DNA of 64,000 nucleotides from an uncultured Elusimicrobia bacterium (GTDB lineage: Bacteria > Elusimicrobiota > Elusimicrobia > Elusimicrobiales > Elusimicrobiaceae). Both the position numbers and the translations under genes were made by a program. The stretch covers positions 1-64,000 of the forward strand of contig CAMECJ010000006.1 of assembly GCA_945913025.1 (NCBI GenBank). Direction: 5' to 3'. A model generated the notes under the pieces. It saw only the letters and a list, made by a program, of their open reading frames with translations. It was not told where the DNA came from and made no database searches. Of this stretch, positions 49,285 to 58,602 are shown piece after piece (the first letter of the stretch is position 1; each line of letters starts with the position of its first letter).

Positions 49285-51546
49285 TTACCGTCGGGAAAGG
49301 AGCGCGCGCGCCTGTTGTTCAAGCGGTGTAAAAATCGGGTTAGTGCGGTTTATTTTCAAAAATTCTTCTTCCGTTACGCCTTGCGGTCCTTGGCGGTAGC
49401 GGTTAATCCATTCAAGCGCGGTTTTCCCATCCCGTTCCAAGAGGGCGATTTGCGTCAAATAAAAATACGTTTGCGCGTTGACCGGATCGGCCAGCAGGGC
49501 GCGTTTAAAGGCCTGTTTGGCAAGTTCCATATTCTTTACCGCGTCGTCGCGGAACAGCTCGTATTCCGCCTGGCTTTTGGCCTGTGAGGCTTCTTGCGAA
49601 CGGCGCATCGCCATCGTAAAGTAGAGCTGCCCGTAATTATGGTACAAAAGCGGGTGATTGGGCGAGCGCGCGGCAACCGTATCCAAATCCTTCCGCGCGC
49701 GTTCAAAATCGTCGGACATTATTTTTTCATCTCCTCTGGCGGGAGAGAAGGTTTTGGTTAAATTAAAGGTAACGGCCAGTGTGTTGGCGCGGAATTGGTG
49801 GTATTCCGTTTGAAAGGGATTTAAACGGATGGCTTTTGTAAAATATCCCAGCGCCCCCTCTGCGTTATACGCGTTTACCATACTTACGCCCAAGCTGTAA
49901 TAGTGGTTGGCGCGGAAGAAACCCCATACGCCGTAAACGGGAAGAAGCGAAAGGAGCAGTACCGCAAGCGCGACCGGAGACGGACATAATTTTGCCGCGC
50001 GGACATAAACGTATGACGCGCCCAACACGCATGCAGAAAATACCGTCCATGCGCATGCTTCCAGCAACAATTGCCCGATGCTTGTTATGCGCACTGCCGC
50101 ATTAATTTCATAAAATTGGCAAAACAAGCAGCAGACCAACCATGCCAACGCACCCCACACCGCCGCTCGCAGAACCCAAACCCACGCGGATATTTTACCC
50201 CAAGAGACGGGAATTAGCGCTTCCCGCGGCGTGCATAAAGCGATGATTAATCCCATAAAAAGCGCCCAAAACAGTCCGCTGGAGGCAAAGTGAATGCTGA
50301 TGTCCACTCCCGCGTGAATCATCATTCCCGTAAATGCGGCGGTTATGCCGAGCAGATAGATATTCCGTTCGCGCAGGGTGTTGTCCGCTCCGGTGTGTTT
50401 TAGGTTTTTAACGGACAGCGTCAGCAAAAATACAAGCAGCCATAAGAATATAGCCAGCCCGACGGTCCCGCCGGCAGCCCACTGTTCCAAAAATTCGTTT
50501 TCAGCGTGCCGCGTTTCCGTATTAGGGGCGTTTTCAATATAAAAAATTTGCGGACGGCGGTAGGCGGAATAAATGATTTTAAAACTTCCCGGGCCGGTGC
50601 CCAAAACGGGGGCGTCCTGCACCATTTCAAACGAGGAAAGCCACGTGTGCGTGCGGAAACTAACCGACTGAAAGCGTTTGAGTGCAAATCCGCCCGCCAG
50701 CACGACGGCTGCCAGTAAAAGCGCAGCGGCGGCCAGATTGATTTTTTTTAAGTGTTTCTTAGCCGCTTGCGCCAAGCAGTTGGTGTACAGCGCAGCCGCA
50801 CACGCGGCGGCCGCAGCGTAGGCCACCCACGCGCCCTTGCTTTCGGTAAAAAACAGCGTTACGGCTCCTATTCCCAATAAGACAAGCAGCGGTTTTTTGC
50901 GCGAAACGAAATATCCCGCGCCTGCCAAACAGGAAGAAAAAATAACAAAATCGGCGTAAAAATTCGGATTGGCGTGAGTGGAAAACACGCGTTTGGAAAA
51001 AAATCCGCGCCAGGGCATGGGGTCTATTCCCTGAAAGAAGCCGTCTAGTACTTGCAGCGCGCCGTACGCAAACGAAACCCACGCGGCGGCGATTATATAT
51101 TTTGTAATTATGCGTACGTCCTCAAGTGTAAATTCCGTAGCGGCTAAAAGCGTCAGTCCGCCGTAGAGCCAAAAGCGGAAAAATTCTTCTGCGGCTTCCA
51201 TTTTGTACGGCAAGAGCAAAAAAGAAAGCGTATTCCACGCCAAATACGCAAATACGGGAAGTAAAAACATTACATTTTGTCGGGTGAACGGGAGTTTCTT
51301 CCGTACCAGACAAAGCGACGCCCACAATGCCAAAAGAATCAAACCGCCCGCGTGCAGAAGCGTCAGTTTTACTTGTGCGCTGTCGTATGTGGCCGTAAAA
51401 AAAGAGATGCTGACCAGCATCGTTAAAATTCCCGTTCCGTGGACGAGGGCGCCGCGCACAAAGCGTTCAAATGAGTTTGGGGCCGGAACAGCCGTTTTGG
51501 CAGAATTATTTTTAGAGGTATTTTTTTTAATGCGTTTGGCGGACAT
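49285..51546 (-). CDS. O-antigen-ligase-like membrane protein with TPR tail
   Basis: A 753-residue protein from MSAKRIKKNTSKNN. About 12 membrane helices occupy residues 30-560. The ligase/polymerase (Wzy_C/PglL-like) region shows VLGTGPGSFKIIYSAYRRPQIF, then RHAENEFLEQWAAGGTVGLAIFL, with the conserved His-Ala/Glu pair. A TPR-like C-terminus (about 580-750) includes LAKQAFKRALLADPVNAQTYFYL. Relatives join glycans to lipid A or to pilins. With so many pilins around, pilin glycosylation is a fair guess but not shown. TAAGAT ends 7 nt before the chosen ATG, with no Shine-Dalgarno. Confidence 0.8.
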   Translation of the reverse strand: MSAKRIKKNTSKNNSAKTAVPAPNSFERFVRGALVHGTGILTMLVSISFFTATYDSAQVKLTLLHAGGLILLALWASLCLVRKKLPFTRQNVMFLLPVFAYLAWNTLSFLLLPYKMEAAEEFFRFWLYGGLTLLAATEFTLEDVRIITKYIIAAAWVSFAYGALQVLDGFFQGIDPMPWRGFFSKRVFSTHANPNFYADFVIFSSCLAGAGYFVSRKKPLLVLLGIGAVTLFFTESKGAWVAYAAAAACAAALYTNCLAQAAKKHLKKINLAAAALLLAAVVLAGGFALKRFQSVSFRTHTWLSSFEMVQDAPVLGTGPGSFKIIYSAYRRPQIFYIENAPNTETRHAENEFLEQWAAGGTVGLAIFLWLLVFLLTLSVKNLKHTGADNTLRERNIYLLGITAAFTGMMIHAGVDISIHFASSGLFWALFMGLIIALCTPREALIPVSWGKISAWVWVLRAAVWGALAWLVCCLFCQFYEINAAVRITSIGQLLLEACAWTVFSACVLGASYVYVRAAKLCPSPVALAVLLLSLLPVYGVWGFFRANHYYSLGVSMVNAYNAEGALGYFTKAIRLNPFQTEYHQFRANTLAVTFNLTKTFSPARGDEKIMSDDFERARKDLDTVAARSPNHPLLYHNYGQLYFTMAMRRSQEASQAKSQAEYELFRDDAVKNMELAKQAFKRALLADPVNAQTYFYLTQIALLERDGKTALEWINRYRQGPQGVTEEEFLKINRTNPIFTPLEQQARALLSRR

Positions 51547-51626
51547 ATTAGTTATCTTAACAAATTTGCCGGCCACAGTGGGAAACCGGATCGGCGGAAG
51601 AAAGTTTTAGGTGTTAATAGGTCTGT

Positions 51627-52259
51627 TTAATGCACGCCGGCGGCACGGTAAATTGCGGCAACGGTCAACACGGCAGCAAGCCCCGAGGCGGCCGCCAACA
51701 GTTCCGGCAGTTTAGGCGACGCCGGAACGGGTGTTTTGGGCAGTGCGTTCAGCCTGTTTTGGTAAACGGACGGAACGGCGCAAAACACCAGGTAACCCGC
51801 CGCTTTTGTGGCCCAACTGACGGGTGCAAAAACAAAAAAGAGTCCTCCCAGCCATACGATTCCCCACAGAGCGGGCGGCCAAGCGGTACGGGCGTGCATA
51901 TATTCACAGGTGCGGTTAATAAGGTTTGCCAGTGTAAAAAACGTAAACGCGCCGCTTAACGTCCGTACGAAGGGTTTTCCTTTTAAAGACGTTCCGTCCG
52001 CACGGCGGAAGCCGCGCAGGACCGCGTGCCATTGTTGGAGCAGCCAATAAAGCGTGAACGCGCCGCCGCTGACAACGGTCAACACAAACAGCGTGCGCGC
52101 GTGAATAAAATAGAAAGTATTGGTCAGTCCTTCTTTTTTTAGTTCCGTTTTGCGTTTTTCGCGCGCGGCTTCGGATGTATAATTCCAATTTTTGACGCTT
52201 AACGCATACGCCGCATACATCACGGCAAGTACGCCCAGCATTTCCAGTAACCGTTCCAT
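51627..52259 (-). CDS. Multi-pass membrane protein of unknown function
   Basis: A 210-residue protein with about six membrane helices: N-terminal anchor (MLGVLAVMYAAYALSV), a basic loop (REKRKTELKKEG), then helices around 55, 105, 130, 150 and 190. No known family is recognised. TATAAT ends exactly 6 nt before ATG and no Shine-Dalgarno is present, one of the predicted leaderless genes. It lies upstream of and in the same direction as the ligase-like gene. Confidence 0.75.
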   Translation of the reverse strand: MERLLEMLGVLAVMYAAYALSVKNWNYTSEAAREKRKTELKKEGLTNTFYFIHARTLFVLTVVSGGAFTLYWLLQQWHAVLRGFRRADGTSLKGKPFVRTLSGAFTFFTLANLINRTCEYMHARTAWPPALWGIVWLGGLFFVFAPVSWATKAAGYLVFCAVPSVYQNRLNALPKTPVPASPKLPELLAAASGLAAVLTVAAIYRAAGVH

Positions 52260-52425
52260 AGGGTTATTATAAATTATTTTTTTCAGCGGAAAAAGGGGGA
52301 GTCTTTCGTCTTTTTATAGCGCGCGGCCGCAAAAAATACTAAAATATACTATCTGCCGTAATTACGGCCCGCATAAGTGTGCGGGCGTTTTTGTGGAAAT
52401 TTATTAGGAAGCACCTTATTACTAT

Positions 52426-54276
52426 ATGAACAATACCCGTCAAGACGTACGCAACGTGGCCATTATCGCCCACGTAGACCACGGCAAGACCACGATCGTG
52501 GATTCTCTTCTCAAATTTGCCGGAGAATTTAAAGTAAAAGAGGACCAGGCGCAGGATACTGTGTTGGACTCTAACCCTTTGGAGCGCGAACGCGGCATTA
52601 CCATTTTGGCCAAGTGCACCTCTATCGGTTACAAAGGCCATACCGTCAATATCGTAGACACCCCCGGCCATGCGGACTTCGGCAGCGAAGTAGAACGCGT
52701 ACTGCGTATGGTGGACGGCGCTATTTTGATGGTGGACGCGGTGGAAGGCCCTATGCCGCAGACCCGTTTCGTGCTGCGTAAGGCCTTGGCGCTCGGTTTG
52801 CGGCCGATTGTGGTAATCAATAAAATGGACCGCGACCACGTCCGCCCCAGCGAAGTGGTGGACGAAGTGTTTACCCTGTTTATGGAACTGGGCGCGACGG
52901 ACGAACAGCTCGATTTCCCGATTATCTACGCCTCCGGCCGCGCCGGCTGGGCGAGCCTTAAAATGGAAGAAAAGGGCAAAGACATCGCCCCGATTTTAGA
53001 CACCATTTTAAGCCACGTGCCCGCGCCTGAAGCGCGCCCCGACGCGCCCCTGCAAATGCAGGTAACCATGCTGGACTATAACAACTTTTTGGGCCATGTG
53101 GGTATCGGGCGCATTCTGGCGGGAAGCATTCAAAAAGGCCAGCAGGTTGCCTTGATTCATCACGACGGTTCCGTCACGCAGGCCAAGGCCGCTAAAATAG
53201 AACGTTTTTTGGGGCTTGGAAAAGTGGAAGTGGACAAAGCCGAAGCGGGGGATATTGTATCTGTCGCAGGCCTTGAAGGCGTAGACGTGGGCGATACGAT
53301 TTGCCGCCCCGATGCGCTGAGCGCCCTGCCGCCGCTGTCTATTGACGAGCCGACGATGTCTATGGACTTTATGGTCAACGACAGTCCGTTCTCCGGCAAG
53401 GAAGGCAAATTTATCACAAGCCGCCACTTGAAAAACCGTTTGGAAAAAGAAGCCCAAACGAACGTGGGGTTAAAAGTGGAACAGTTGGAAGGCGAGGGCA
53501 AATTTAAAGTCTACGGACGGGGTGAACTGCATTTAACCATTTTGATTGAAAATATGCGCCGCGAAGGTTTTGAGCTGGCCGTATCGTCCCCCGAAGTGAT
53601 TTATAAAGAGGAAAACGGCCAAATTTTGGAACCGATGGAATACCTGATTTTGGACATTAAGTCCGAACATCAGGGCGCGGTATTTACACTGTTGGGCACG
53701 CGTGCCGCCAAACTGGAAAATATGGTTTCCGAAGGAGAGGACCGCTTGCGACTGGAGTATTTGATTCCTTCCCGCGCGCTTATCGGGTTTAAAAACGAAT
53801 TCTTGACCAACACGCGCGGTACGGGGATTATGCACCACAGCTTCCACGGGTATTATCCCAAAGTGAACCTGCCGGACTTGCGCCGCAACGGCGTGCTGAT
53901 TGCCAAAGAGGACGGCGAAACCACGCCGTACGCGTTGTATGCGCTGGAAAACAACGGCGAGCTCTTTTTGGGCCCGGGGGAAAAAGTATACGCAGGGCAG
54001 ATTGTGGGCCAAAATTCGCGCGACAACGACCTTGTCGTAAACCCCTGTAAGGCCAAACATTTAAGCAATATGCGCAGTAAAGCGAGCGACGAATCGTACG
54101 TGCTGACGCCTCCCCGCCAAATGAGTTTGGAACAGGCGGTGGAATATATCGCACCGGACGAACTGGCCGAAATTACGCCTTTATCCATTCGCTTGCGCAA
54201 GAAAATTCTGTCGCATCTGCTGCGCAAACGTACGGAGAAAGCCGCGGAAATCGCTGAGGAAGAAGCCGCCGCGTAA
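52426..54276 (+). CDS. typA: Ribosome-associated GTPase TypA/BipA
   Basis: A 616-residue translational GTPase. G1 AHVDHGKT, G2 region [12 protein letters not shown]3 DTPGHADF, G4 NKMD and G5 SGRAG are all intact. Domains II, III, V and the BipA-specific C-terminal domain follow ([17 protein letters not shown] and [11 protein letters not shown] are diagnostic). BipA assists 50S assembly and stress adaptation. AGGAAG lies upstream; a terminator follows. Confidence 0.97.
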   Translation: MNNTRQDVRNVAIIAHVDHGKTTIVDSLLKFAGEFKVKEDQAQDTVLDSNPLERERGITILAKCTSIGYKGHTVNIVDTPGHADFGSEVERVLRMVDGAILMVDAVEGPMPQTRFVLRKALALGLRPIVVINKMDRDHVRPSEVVDEVFTLFMELGATDEQLDFPIIYASGRAGWASLKMEEKGKDIAPILDTILSHVPAPEARPDAPLQMQVTMLDYNNFLGHVGIGRILAGSIQKGQQVALIHHDGSVTQAKAAKIERFLGLGKVEVDKAEAGDIVSVAGLEGVDVGDTICRPDALSALPPLSIDEPTMSMDFMVNDSPFSGKEGKFITSRHLKNRLEKEAQTNVGLKVEQLEGEGKFKVYGRGELHLTILIENMRREGFELAVSSPEVIYKEENGQILEPMEYLILDIKSEHQGAVFTLLGTRAAKLENMVSEGEDRLRLEYLIPSRALIGFKNEFLTNTRGTGIMHHSFHGYYPKVNLPDLRRNGVLIAKEDGETTPYALYALENNGELFLGPGEKVYAGQIVGQNSRDNDLVVNPCKAKHLSNMRSKASDESYVLTPPRQMSLEQAVEYIAPDELAEITPLSIRLRKKILSHLLRKRTEKAAEIAEEEAAA

Positions 54277-54297
54277 CAGTGTGCCCGATTTAACAGG

Positions 54298-54332
54298 AAC
54301 GCTCCGCCGCAGTAAGGGCGGGGCGTTTCTCG
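54298..54332 (+). terminator. Terminator after typA
   Basis: AACGCTCCGCC pairs with GGGCGGGGCGTT, followed by TCTCGTTT. Confidence 0.75.
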
Positions 54333-54428
54333 TTTAACGCAAACCGCCGGATACGCAGGGGGATTATGATTGTCTAACAGTACAAAGGAAATATCTCTAA
54401 AAAGTGTATTTGCAGCCGTGTGTGGGCC

Positions 54429-54458
54429 TTGATTTTCGTTTTTTTTTTTTGATACTAT
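54429..54458 (+). promoter_or_regulatory. Pilin-cassette promoter 7 with T12 spacer
   Basis: TTGATT (54429-54434), TTCG, twelve T (54439-54450), GA, TACTAT (54453-54458). With this -35 the spacer is 18 bp, 2 more than in the other copies; the T12-GA-TANNNT part is unchanged. Confidence 0.7.
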
Positions 54459-54464
54459 AAGTAT

Positions 54465-54537
54465 AAGGTTTCTGCCAGAGGGTTCCCGCATGGGTGTAGT
54501 TGGCCCAAAAACGGCGGATTTCGGGCGGAAAAACCTT
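54465..54537 (+). promoter_or_regulatory. Type B structured leader, copy 3
   Basis: AAGGTTTCTGCC pairs with GGGCGGAAAAACCTT. The inner segment ATGGGTGTAGTTGGC, AAAAACGGC, then ATTTCGGGC aligns with the leader at 30880-30957. Confidence 0.55.
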
Positions 54538-54568
54538 GGAAAGTCTTGTTGGAGAGGAGGAATGATAT

Positions 54569-55036
54569 ATGAAAGGGTTTACCTTAATTGAATTATTAGT
54601 GGTTGTACTCATTATCGGTATTTTATCGTCGGTGGCTCTGCCGCAGTACACGAAAGCGGTGCTCAAAAGCCGTACGGCGGAAGCGTGGACGAACTTAAAA
54701 AACCTCAATATGGCGGGCAGCGCGTATTGTTTGGAAAACCCGCAGGGGTCATTGGCTAGTACGTCTTCTTTTGATGAATTGGCCATTGATGTACAGCACC
54801 GATCTCAGAATTTTAGATATTGGGGAAATGTAAATTGCAGTACAGGAGTGATGGGGTTTGCCGCTTCCTATGATAAAAGCCCTACTTTTTATTTATATTT
54901 ACATCCTAAAACAGGCCGTCGTTCTTGCTCTGGTACTGGATGTAAAGATATAGGTTTTACCAAAAACAGTTCAGATACCAGTATTTGTGTATGCGGCGCG
55001 TGCGGTGCGGGAAGTACCTGCTACTATGCGGACTAA
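54569..55036 (+). CDS. Type IV pilin-like protein (class B), pilin 7
   Basis: A 155-residue prepilin with GAGGAGG before ATG. Leader MKG, cleavage before FTLIELLVVVLIIGIL, Glu5 present. SSVALPQYTKAVLKSRTAEAWTNLKNLNMAGSAYCLENP, then TGRRSCSGTGCKDIGFTKNSSDTSICVCGACGAGSTCYYAD are the class B hallmarks. The C-terminus shares long identical stretches with pilin 2, which suggests recent duplication or gene conversion. Confidence 0.9.
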   Translation: MKGFTLIELLVVVLIIGILSSVALPQYTKAVLKSRTAEAWTNLKNLNMAGSAYCLENPQGSLASTSSFDELAIDVQHRSQNFRYWGNVNCSTGVMGFAASYDKSPTFYLYLHPKTGRRSCSGTGCKDIGFTKNSSDTSICVCGACGAGSTCYYAD

Positions 55037-55069
55037 CCGCGTGTAAAGACGGAAAATTTGGTATAACAA

Positions 55070-55104
55070 CAGGGGAGCGTATATTAAAAACGCTCCCCTG
55101 TTTT
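55070..55104 (+). terminator. Terminator after pilin 7
   Basis: CAGGGGAGCGT pairs with ACGCTCCCCTG, followed by TTTTC. Confidence 0.85.
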
Positions 55105-55130
55105 CGTAGGAACCTAAATTTCTGCCGGCG

Positions 55131-56291
55131 TTATCCGTTAAACAGTTCGCTGAGCCCCAACTTGTCCAGCAAGCCGTCCAACAGTCCTTCCTCTTTGGCT
55201 TGGGCTACGCCCAGATGTTTTTGTTCCCTGTCCAGGGCGTGGCGTAAGAGCGCCACCGCCCCCGTATAGACGGATTGTTCCGCAGGACAGTCCGCAATGA
55301 CATCGTCAAATTGGGCCAGCCTGGCTTTACGCACGTTGAAGATTTTTTTGGCGGATTTCAGCAGGCTTTTATCGGCCGCTTCTCCGCACAAGACCAGTTG
55401 CGGCGGCTGGTATTTTAAGAAGGAAAGTGACTGGTACAGTTCTTTTTTAATGTTTTGCAGTAATTTTTCCGCCGCATCCTCCAGCACTTCGTCCATAATG
55501 TCGTCTGTACCTGGCTCATAGCCGGCCAGCACTTCGCGCGCGGTCTCGATATCATTTTGTAAAATATCGGCCACGGCTTGGGCGGCGTCATTCTTACCGG
55601 CGGACAGTTCCCACGCGTCGACGATGGAACCTTGATGGGTTAAGAGTGCGGAAGAATTATCCATTCCGATATCCACCAGTAGCACGCCGGCTTGTTTTTC
55701 ATCGTAACGCAGCAAGGTTTCCCCCAAGGCTACCGAGGTGGGAATCATCTGATAAGTGTTACAGCCGCAGCTGGCGAGAATGTTGTTTAAATTATCAAGG
55801 TGGGTAACCAGCCCAAAAGAAAGGAAAGTTTCCGCTCCCAGCGTAAACCCCGCCATTCCCTTGGGGTTTTCGATGTTCAGGTTGCCGTCGATAGCGTAAC
55901 ATTGGGGGAGGATATCCACCACGTCCAGTGTTTCGCTTAAATTAGGCGGAATAGAGGCCTCAATAGCGGCGTCTATTTCTTTGGTCCCTACAATGCGGTT
56001 TCGCGAAGTGATGGTATGAAATCCGTTGGTGTGTTTGAACGAAAGGAACGCTCCCCTTAACCCGACCACAACGGTAAGATCGGCGGAAACATACTCCGAT
56101 ATTTCGGCAAATACGGAAGAAAGTTCTTGGCGCGCCGCGTCCATATTGCGTACAAAAGCGCACGAAAACGATTTCATCGGGCGTTTTAACACGTGGCGCA
56201 ATCGCAGCGCGGAGGTTTCTTCGTCCAGTGCGGCCAGCGCGGCGGTAACGGATCTTCCATAAAAATCAAGCGACAGTATGTTTCGGCTCAT
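55131..56291 (-). CDS. FtsA-like actin-fold cell division protein
   Basis: A 386-residue protein. The SHS2/1C-type region and its surroundings follow the FtsA pattern: VVVGLRGAFLSFKHTNGFHTI, EIDAAIEASIPPNLSETLDVVDILPQCYAIDGNLNIENPKGMAGF, then NLNNILASCGC. The phosphate-binding GVLLVDIGMDNSSALL is recognisable although shortened. The C-terminal GLLDGLLDKLGLSELFNG looks like the amphipathic membrane-binding helix of FtsA. FtsA tethers FtsZ to the membrane. No ftsZ or ftsQ is adjacent, so this is a stand-alone copy; PilM or another actin-like relative is a less likely alternative. Confidence 0.75.
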   Translation of the reverse strand: MSRNILSLDFYGRSVTAALAALDEETSALRLRHVLKRPMKSFSCAFVRNMDAARQELSSVFAEISEYVSADLTVVVGLRGAFLSFKHTNGFHTITSRNRIVGTKEIDAAIEASIPPNLSETLDVVDILPQCYAIDGNLNIENPKGMAGFTLGAETFLSFGLVTHLDNLNNILASCGCNTYQMIPTSVALGETLLRYDEKQAGVLLVDIGMDNSSALLTHQGSIVDAWELSAGKNDAAQAVADILQNDIETAREVLAGYEPGTDDIMDEVLEDAAEKLLQNIKKELYQSLSFLKYQPPQLVLCGEAADKSLLKSAKKIFNVRKARLAQFDDVIADCPAEQSVYTGAVALLRHALDREQKHLGVAQAKEEGLLDGLLDKLGLSELFNG

Positions 56292-56566
56292 AACAAAATC
56301 CTTTGTAGTATTTTATCAAATTTGCAAAAAAGTCAAATTTACAGAGGAAGGGGAGAAAAAGAAAAAAGTAAAAAACAAAAGTTTCCGTCGGAAAAACGCG
56401 GGAAACCGGCCCCCGTCGTACCGTCGGAAAACGGGTTTGAGCGGCGGATTTGCCTGCGGACCAATTACGCCAGGAAATTATGCTTTTTTATTAGTGCGTA
56501 ATTGACGGGTTTATACTCGGGGTTTTCGCCCTTTCGCAACGTCTGCGGATTTAATACAATATAAAT

Positions 56567-57811
56567 ATGCAAGCTTCCACCCGTAAAGGTATGATTGTTG
56601 TAGCTGTGGCCAACGGACTGTTGCTTTTTGGATACGGCTTATCGCTGCCTTTTTTTACCATTTATCTTATCAGCCAGCGCCACCTGTCGCCCGCTATGGC
56701 AGGGCTGGTGATTGCCTTGGCCGGTCTTTCCCGCTGCGTTTCCAGTTTCATCAGCGGCGAACTGGCCGACGCGTTCGGCCGTAAAAAAGTGATGATGTGG
56801 GGGTTGTTCTCCCAGATTGTCGCAATGTTTGCGCTGGGGTTGTGTATTGAGTTTAACGCCCAAGTGGGGTGGATGCTGACGTGTTATTTTTTAACTACGT
56901 TTTTGGGCGCATTTTTTCGTCCGGCGTCCAATGCGTGGGTGACGGACAACACTTCCCCCAAAGAACGCGTGGAAGCGTTTGGCATTTTGCGTATCGGGCT
57001 GAATATCGGCTGGGCGCTCGGCCCTGCTGCGGGCGGTTTTTTGGTGCGGTATTCGTACAGCTTGGCATTTTTCTTTACCGCGCTTTTGTATGCGTCCACC
57101 ATTTTGTATTTGGGCCGTTTGATTACGGACAAACACGTACCGTGCAAATCCCGCAAGCCGAGTTTCGTTTCCGCGCTGACGTCTTTACAAGATTCGCGCC
57201 TCGCCAAAATCTGCTTGTATGTGGTGCTGATTACGGCCGTCAACTCGCAGCTGGTCGTCGGGCTTTCCATTCATTGCAAACAGTATTTGCAAATGCCGGA
57301 AAATTATATCGGCTGGTTTTTTACCATCAACGGGCTTGTCGTCGTATTTTTACAGTATTGGGCTACCAAAGTTATGGCCAAAATGCGCCTGTCCACGGCA
57401 ATGCTGATCGGCTGTTTGCTGTACGCCGTCGGGTTCGGTTCGGTGGGATTTTTTGATACGTTTGCGCTGATTGCCGTGGGCGTATTTTTCGCCGGCGTGG
57501 GAGAATTGATTGTTTCCCCGGGGGAACAGACGATGGTGTCCAACATTGCGTCGCGCGATACGCGCGGGCGGTATTTGGGAATGTTAATGGTGTTTTACAA
57601 TTTGGGGTCCTCGTTGGGATTTTTCGGCGCGGGGCTGTTGGGCGATTATGTGGCCCCGCAGCTGTTGGCCGGCCCGTGGTTAATCGTGGGGGCGGTAGCG
57701 GTGTTGGCGGGGATCGGATTTTGGTCTATGCGCCGCAGTCTTACGCCGGAAGAGGACGGAAAAACCAATGTGCCCGTGCCGATTAAAAAAGATACAATCA
57801 CTTTAAATTAG
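56567..57811 (+). CDS. Major facilitator superfamily transporter
   Basis: A 414-residue protein with 12 membrane helices. The loop 2-3 signature GELADAFGRKKVMMWG near residues 65-80 and the matching half after helix 6 are clear. It resembles MdtH/drug-efflux-type MFS proteins; the substrate is unknown. TACAAT ends exactly 6 nt before ATG and no Shine-Dalgarno is present. The next three genes follow closely on the same strand. Confidence 0.88.
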   Translation: MQASTRKGMIVVAVANGLLLFGYGLSLPFFTIYLISQRHLSPAMAGLVIALAGLSRCVSSFISGELADAFGRKKVMMWGLFSQIVAMFALGLCIEFNAQVGWMLTCYFLTTFLGAFFRPASNAWVTDNTSPKERVEAFGILRIGLNIGWALGPAAGGFLVRYSYSLAFFFTALLYASTILYLGRLITDKHVPCKSRKPSFVSALTSLQDSRLAKICLYVVLITAVNSQLVVGLSIHCKQYLQMPENYIGWFFTINGLVVVFLQYWATKVMAKMRLSTAMLIGCLLYAVGFGSVGFFDTFALIAVGVFFAGVGELIVSPGEQTMVSNIASRDTRGRYLGMLMVFYNLGSSLGFFGAGLLGDYVAPQLLAGPWLIVGAVAVLAGIGFWSMRRSLTPEEDGKTNVPVPIKKDTITLN

Positions 57812-57824
57812 TCAGGAGAATCGT

Positions 57825-58043
57825 ATGAGAGGAATTGTTTTTGCCGTACTGACGCTTGTTGTGGGGGCTTTAATCGCCCTCGGGTTGGAAAAACTGGCTT
57901 CTTTTTTGCCCCAGCAAATGGACGGTGCGCTTACGCGCGTATACGCTATTGGCGTGCATCCGCTTTCCCTGCATATCACCGTGTGCGGCATTATCGGGCT
58001 GGTGCTCGGATACATCATCATTTCCAAATTTGTGAAGAAATAG
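57825..58043 (+). CDS. Small two-helix membrane protein
   Basis: A 72-residue protein with CAGGAGA before ATG. Two membrane helices (GIVFAVLTLVVGALIALGLEKLA and HITVCGIIGLVLGYIIISKF) around a polar loop. It resembles DUF4321-type proteins that occur next to maf, but I am not certain. It lies 13 nt after the MFS gene and 1 nt before maf. Confidence 0.7.
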   Translation: MRGIVFAVLTLVVGALIALGLEKLASFLPQQMDGALTRVYAIGVHPLSLHITVCGIIGLVLGYIIISKFVKK

Positions 58044-58044
58044 T

Positions 58045-58602
58045 ATGCGGCTTATTTTGGCTTCCAAGTCGCCCCGCCGTATTGAATTGTTAAAAAAGCT
58101 GGGGCAAGATTTTGAAATTATTCCTTCCCAAAGTCCGGAGCGTACGGATTACAAACGCCCTGCGGCGCGCGTGAAAGATTTGGCCGTTAAAAAAGCGTTT
58201 GACGTAGCCAAAAAATATCCCGCGGCGGTGGTCATCGGCGCCGATACGCTGGTGTATTGCAAGGGGGAAGTCATCGGCAAGCCGAAGGATAAAAAAGACG
58301 CCCTGCGCATTTTAAACAAATTAAACGGTTCGTGGCAAAGCGTCTATACGGGCGTGTGCGTGATGTGTTTGCAGGAACAGAAAATGCTGTTTGGTCACGA
58401 TGTTTCCAAGTGTAAGGCACGCAAATTGTCCGCCGCCGAACTGGAACAAATGGCGGGCAAGCATTTGGATAAAGCCGGCGCCTACGCGGTGCAGGACGAT
58501 GATGATAAATTTATAGAGAAAATCGTCGGCAGCCGCACGAATGTGGTGGGGTTTCCGGTGGAGTTTTTTGAAAAATTATTTAAGGAGTTTTTATCGTTAT
58601 GA
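58045..58602 (+). CDS. maf: Maf-like nucleotide pyrophosphatase
   Basis: A 185-residue protein. The family motifs are LILASKSPRRIELLKKLG at the start, ESPERTDY-like SQSPERTDYKRP near 29-40, VVIGADTLV near 66-74 and GKPKDKKDA near 82-90. Maf proteins hydrolyse non-canonical or modified nucleoside triphosphates and can slow septation. The end overlaps trxB by 4 nt. Confidence 0.92.
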   Translation: MRLILASKSPRRIELLKKLGQDFEIIPSQSPERTDYKRPAARVKDLAVKKAFDVAKKYPAAVVIGADTLVYCKGEVIGKPKDKKDALRILNKLNGSWQSVYTGVCVMCLQEQKMLFGHDVSKCKARKLSAAELEQMAGKHLDKAGAYAVQDDDDKFIEKIVGSRTNVVGFPVEFFEKLFKEFLSL

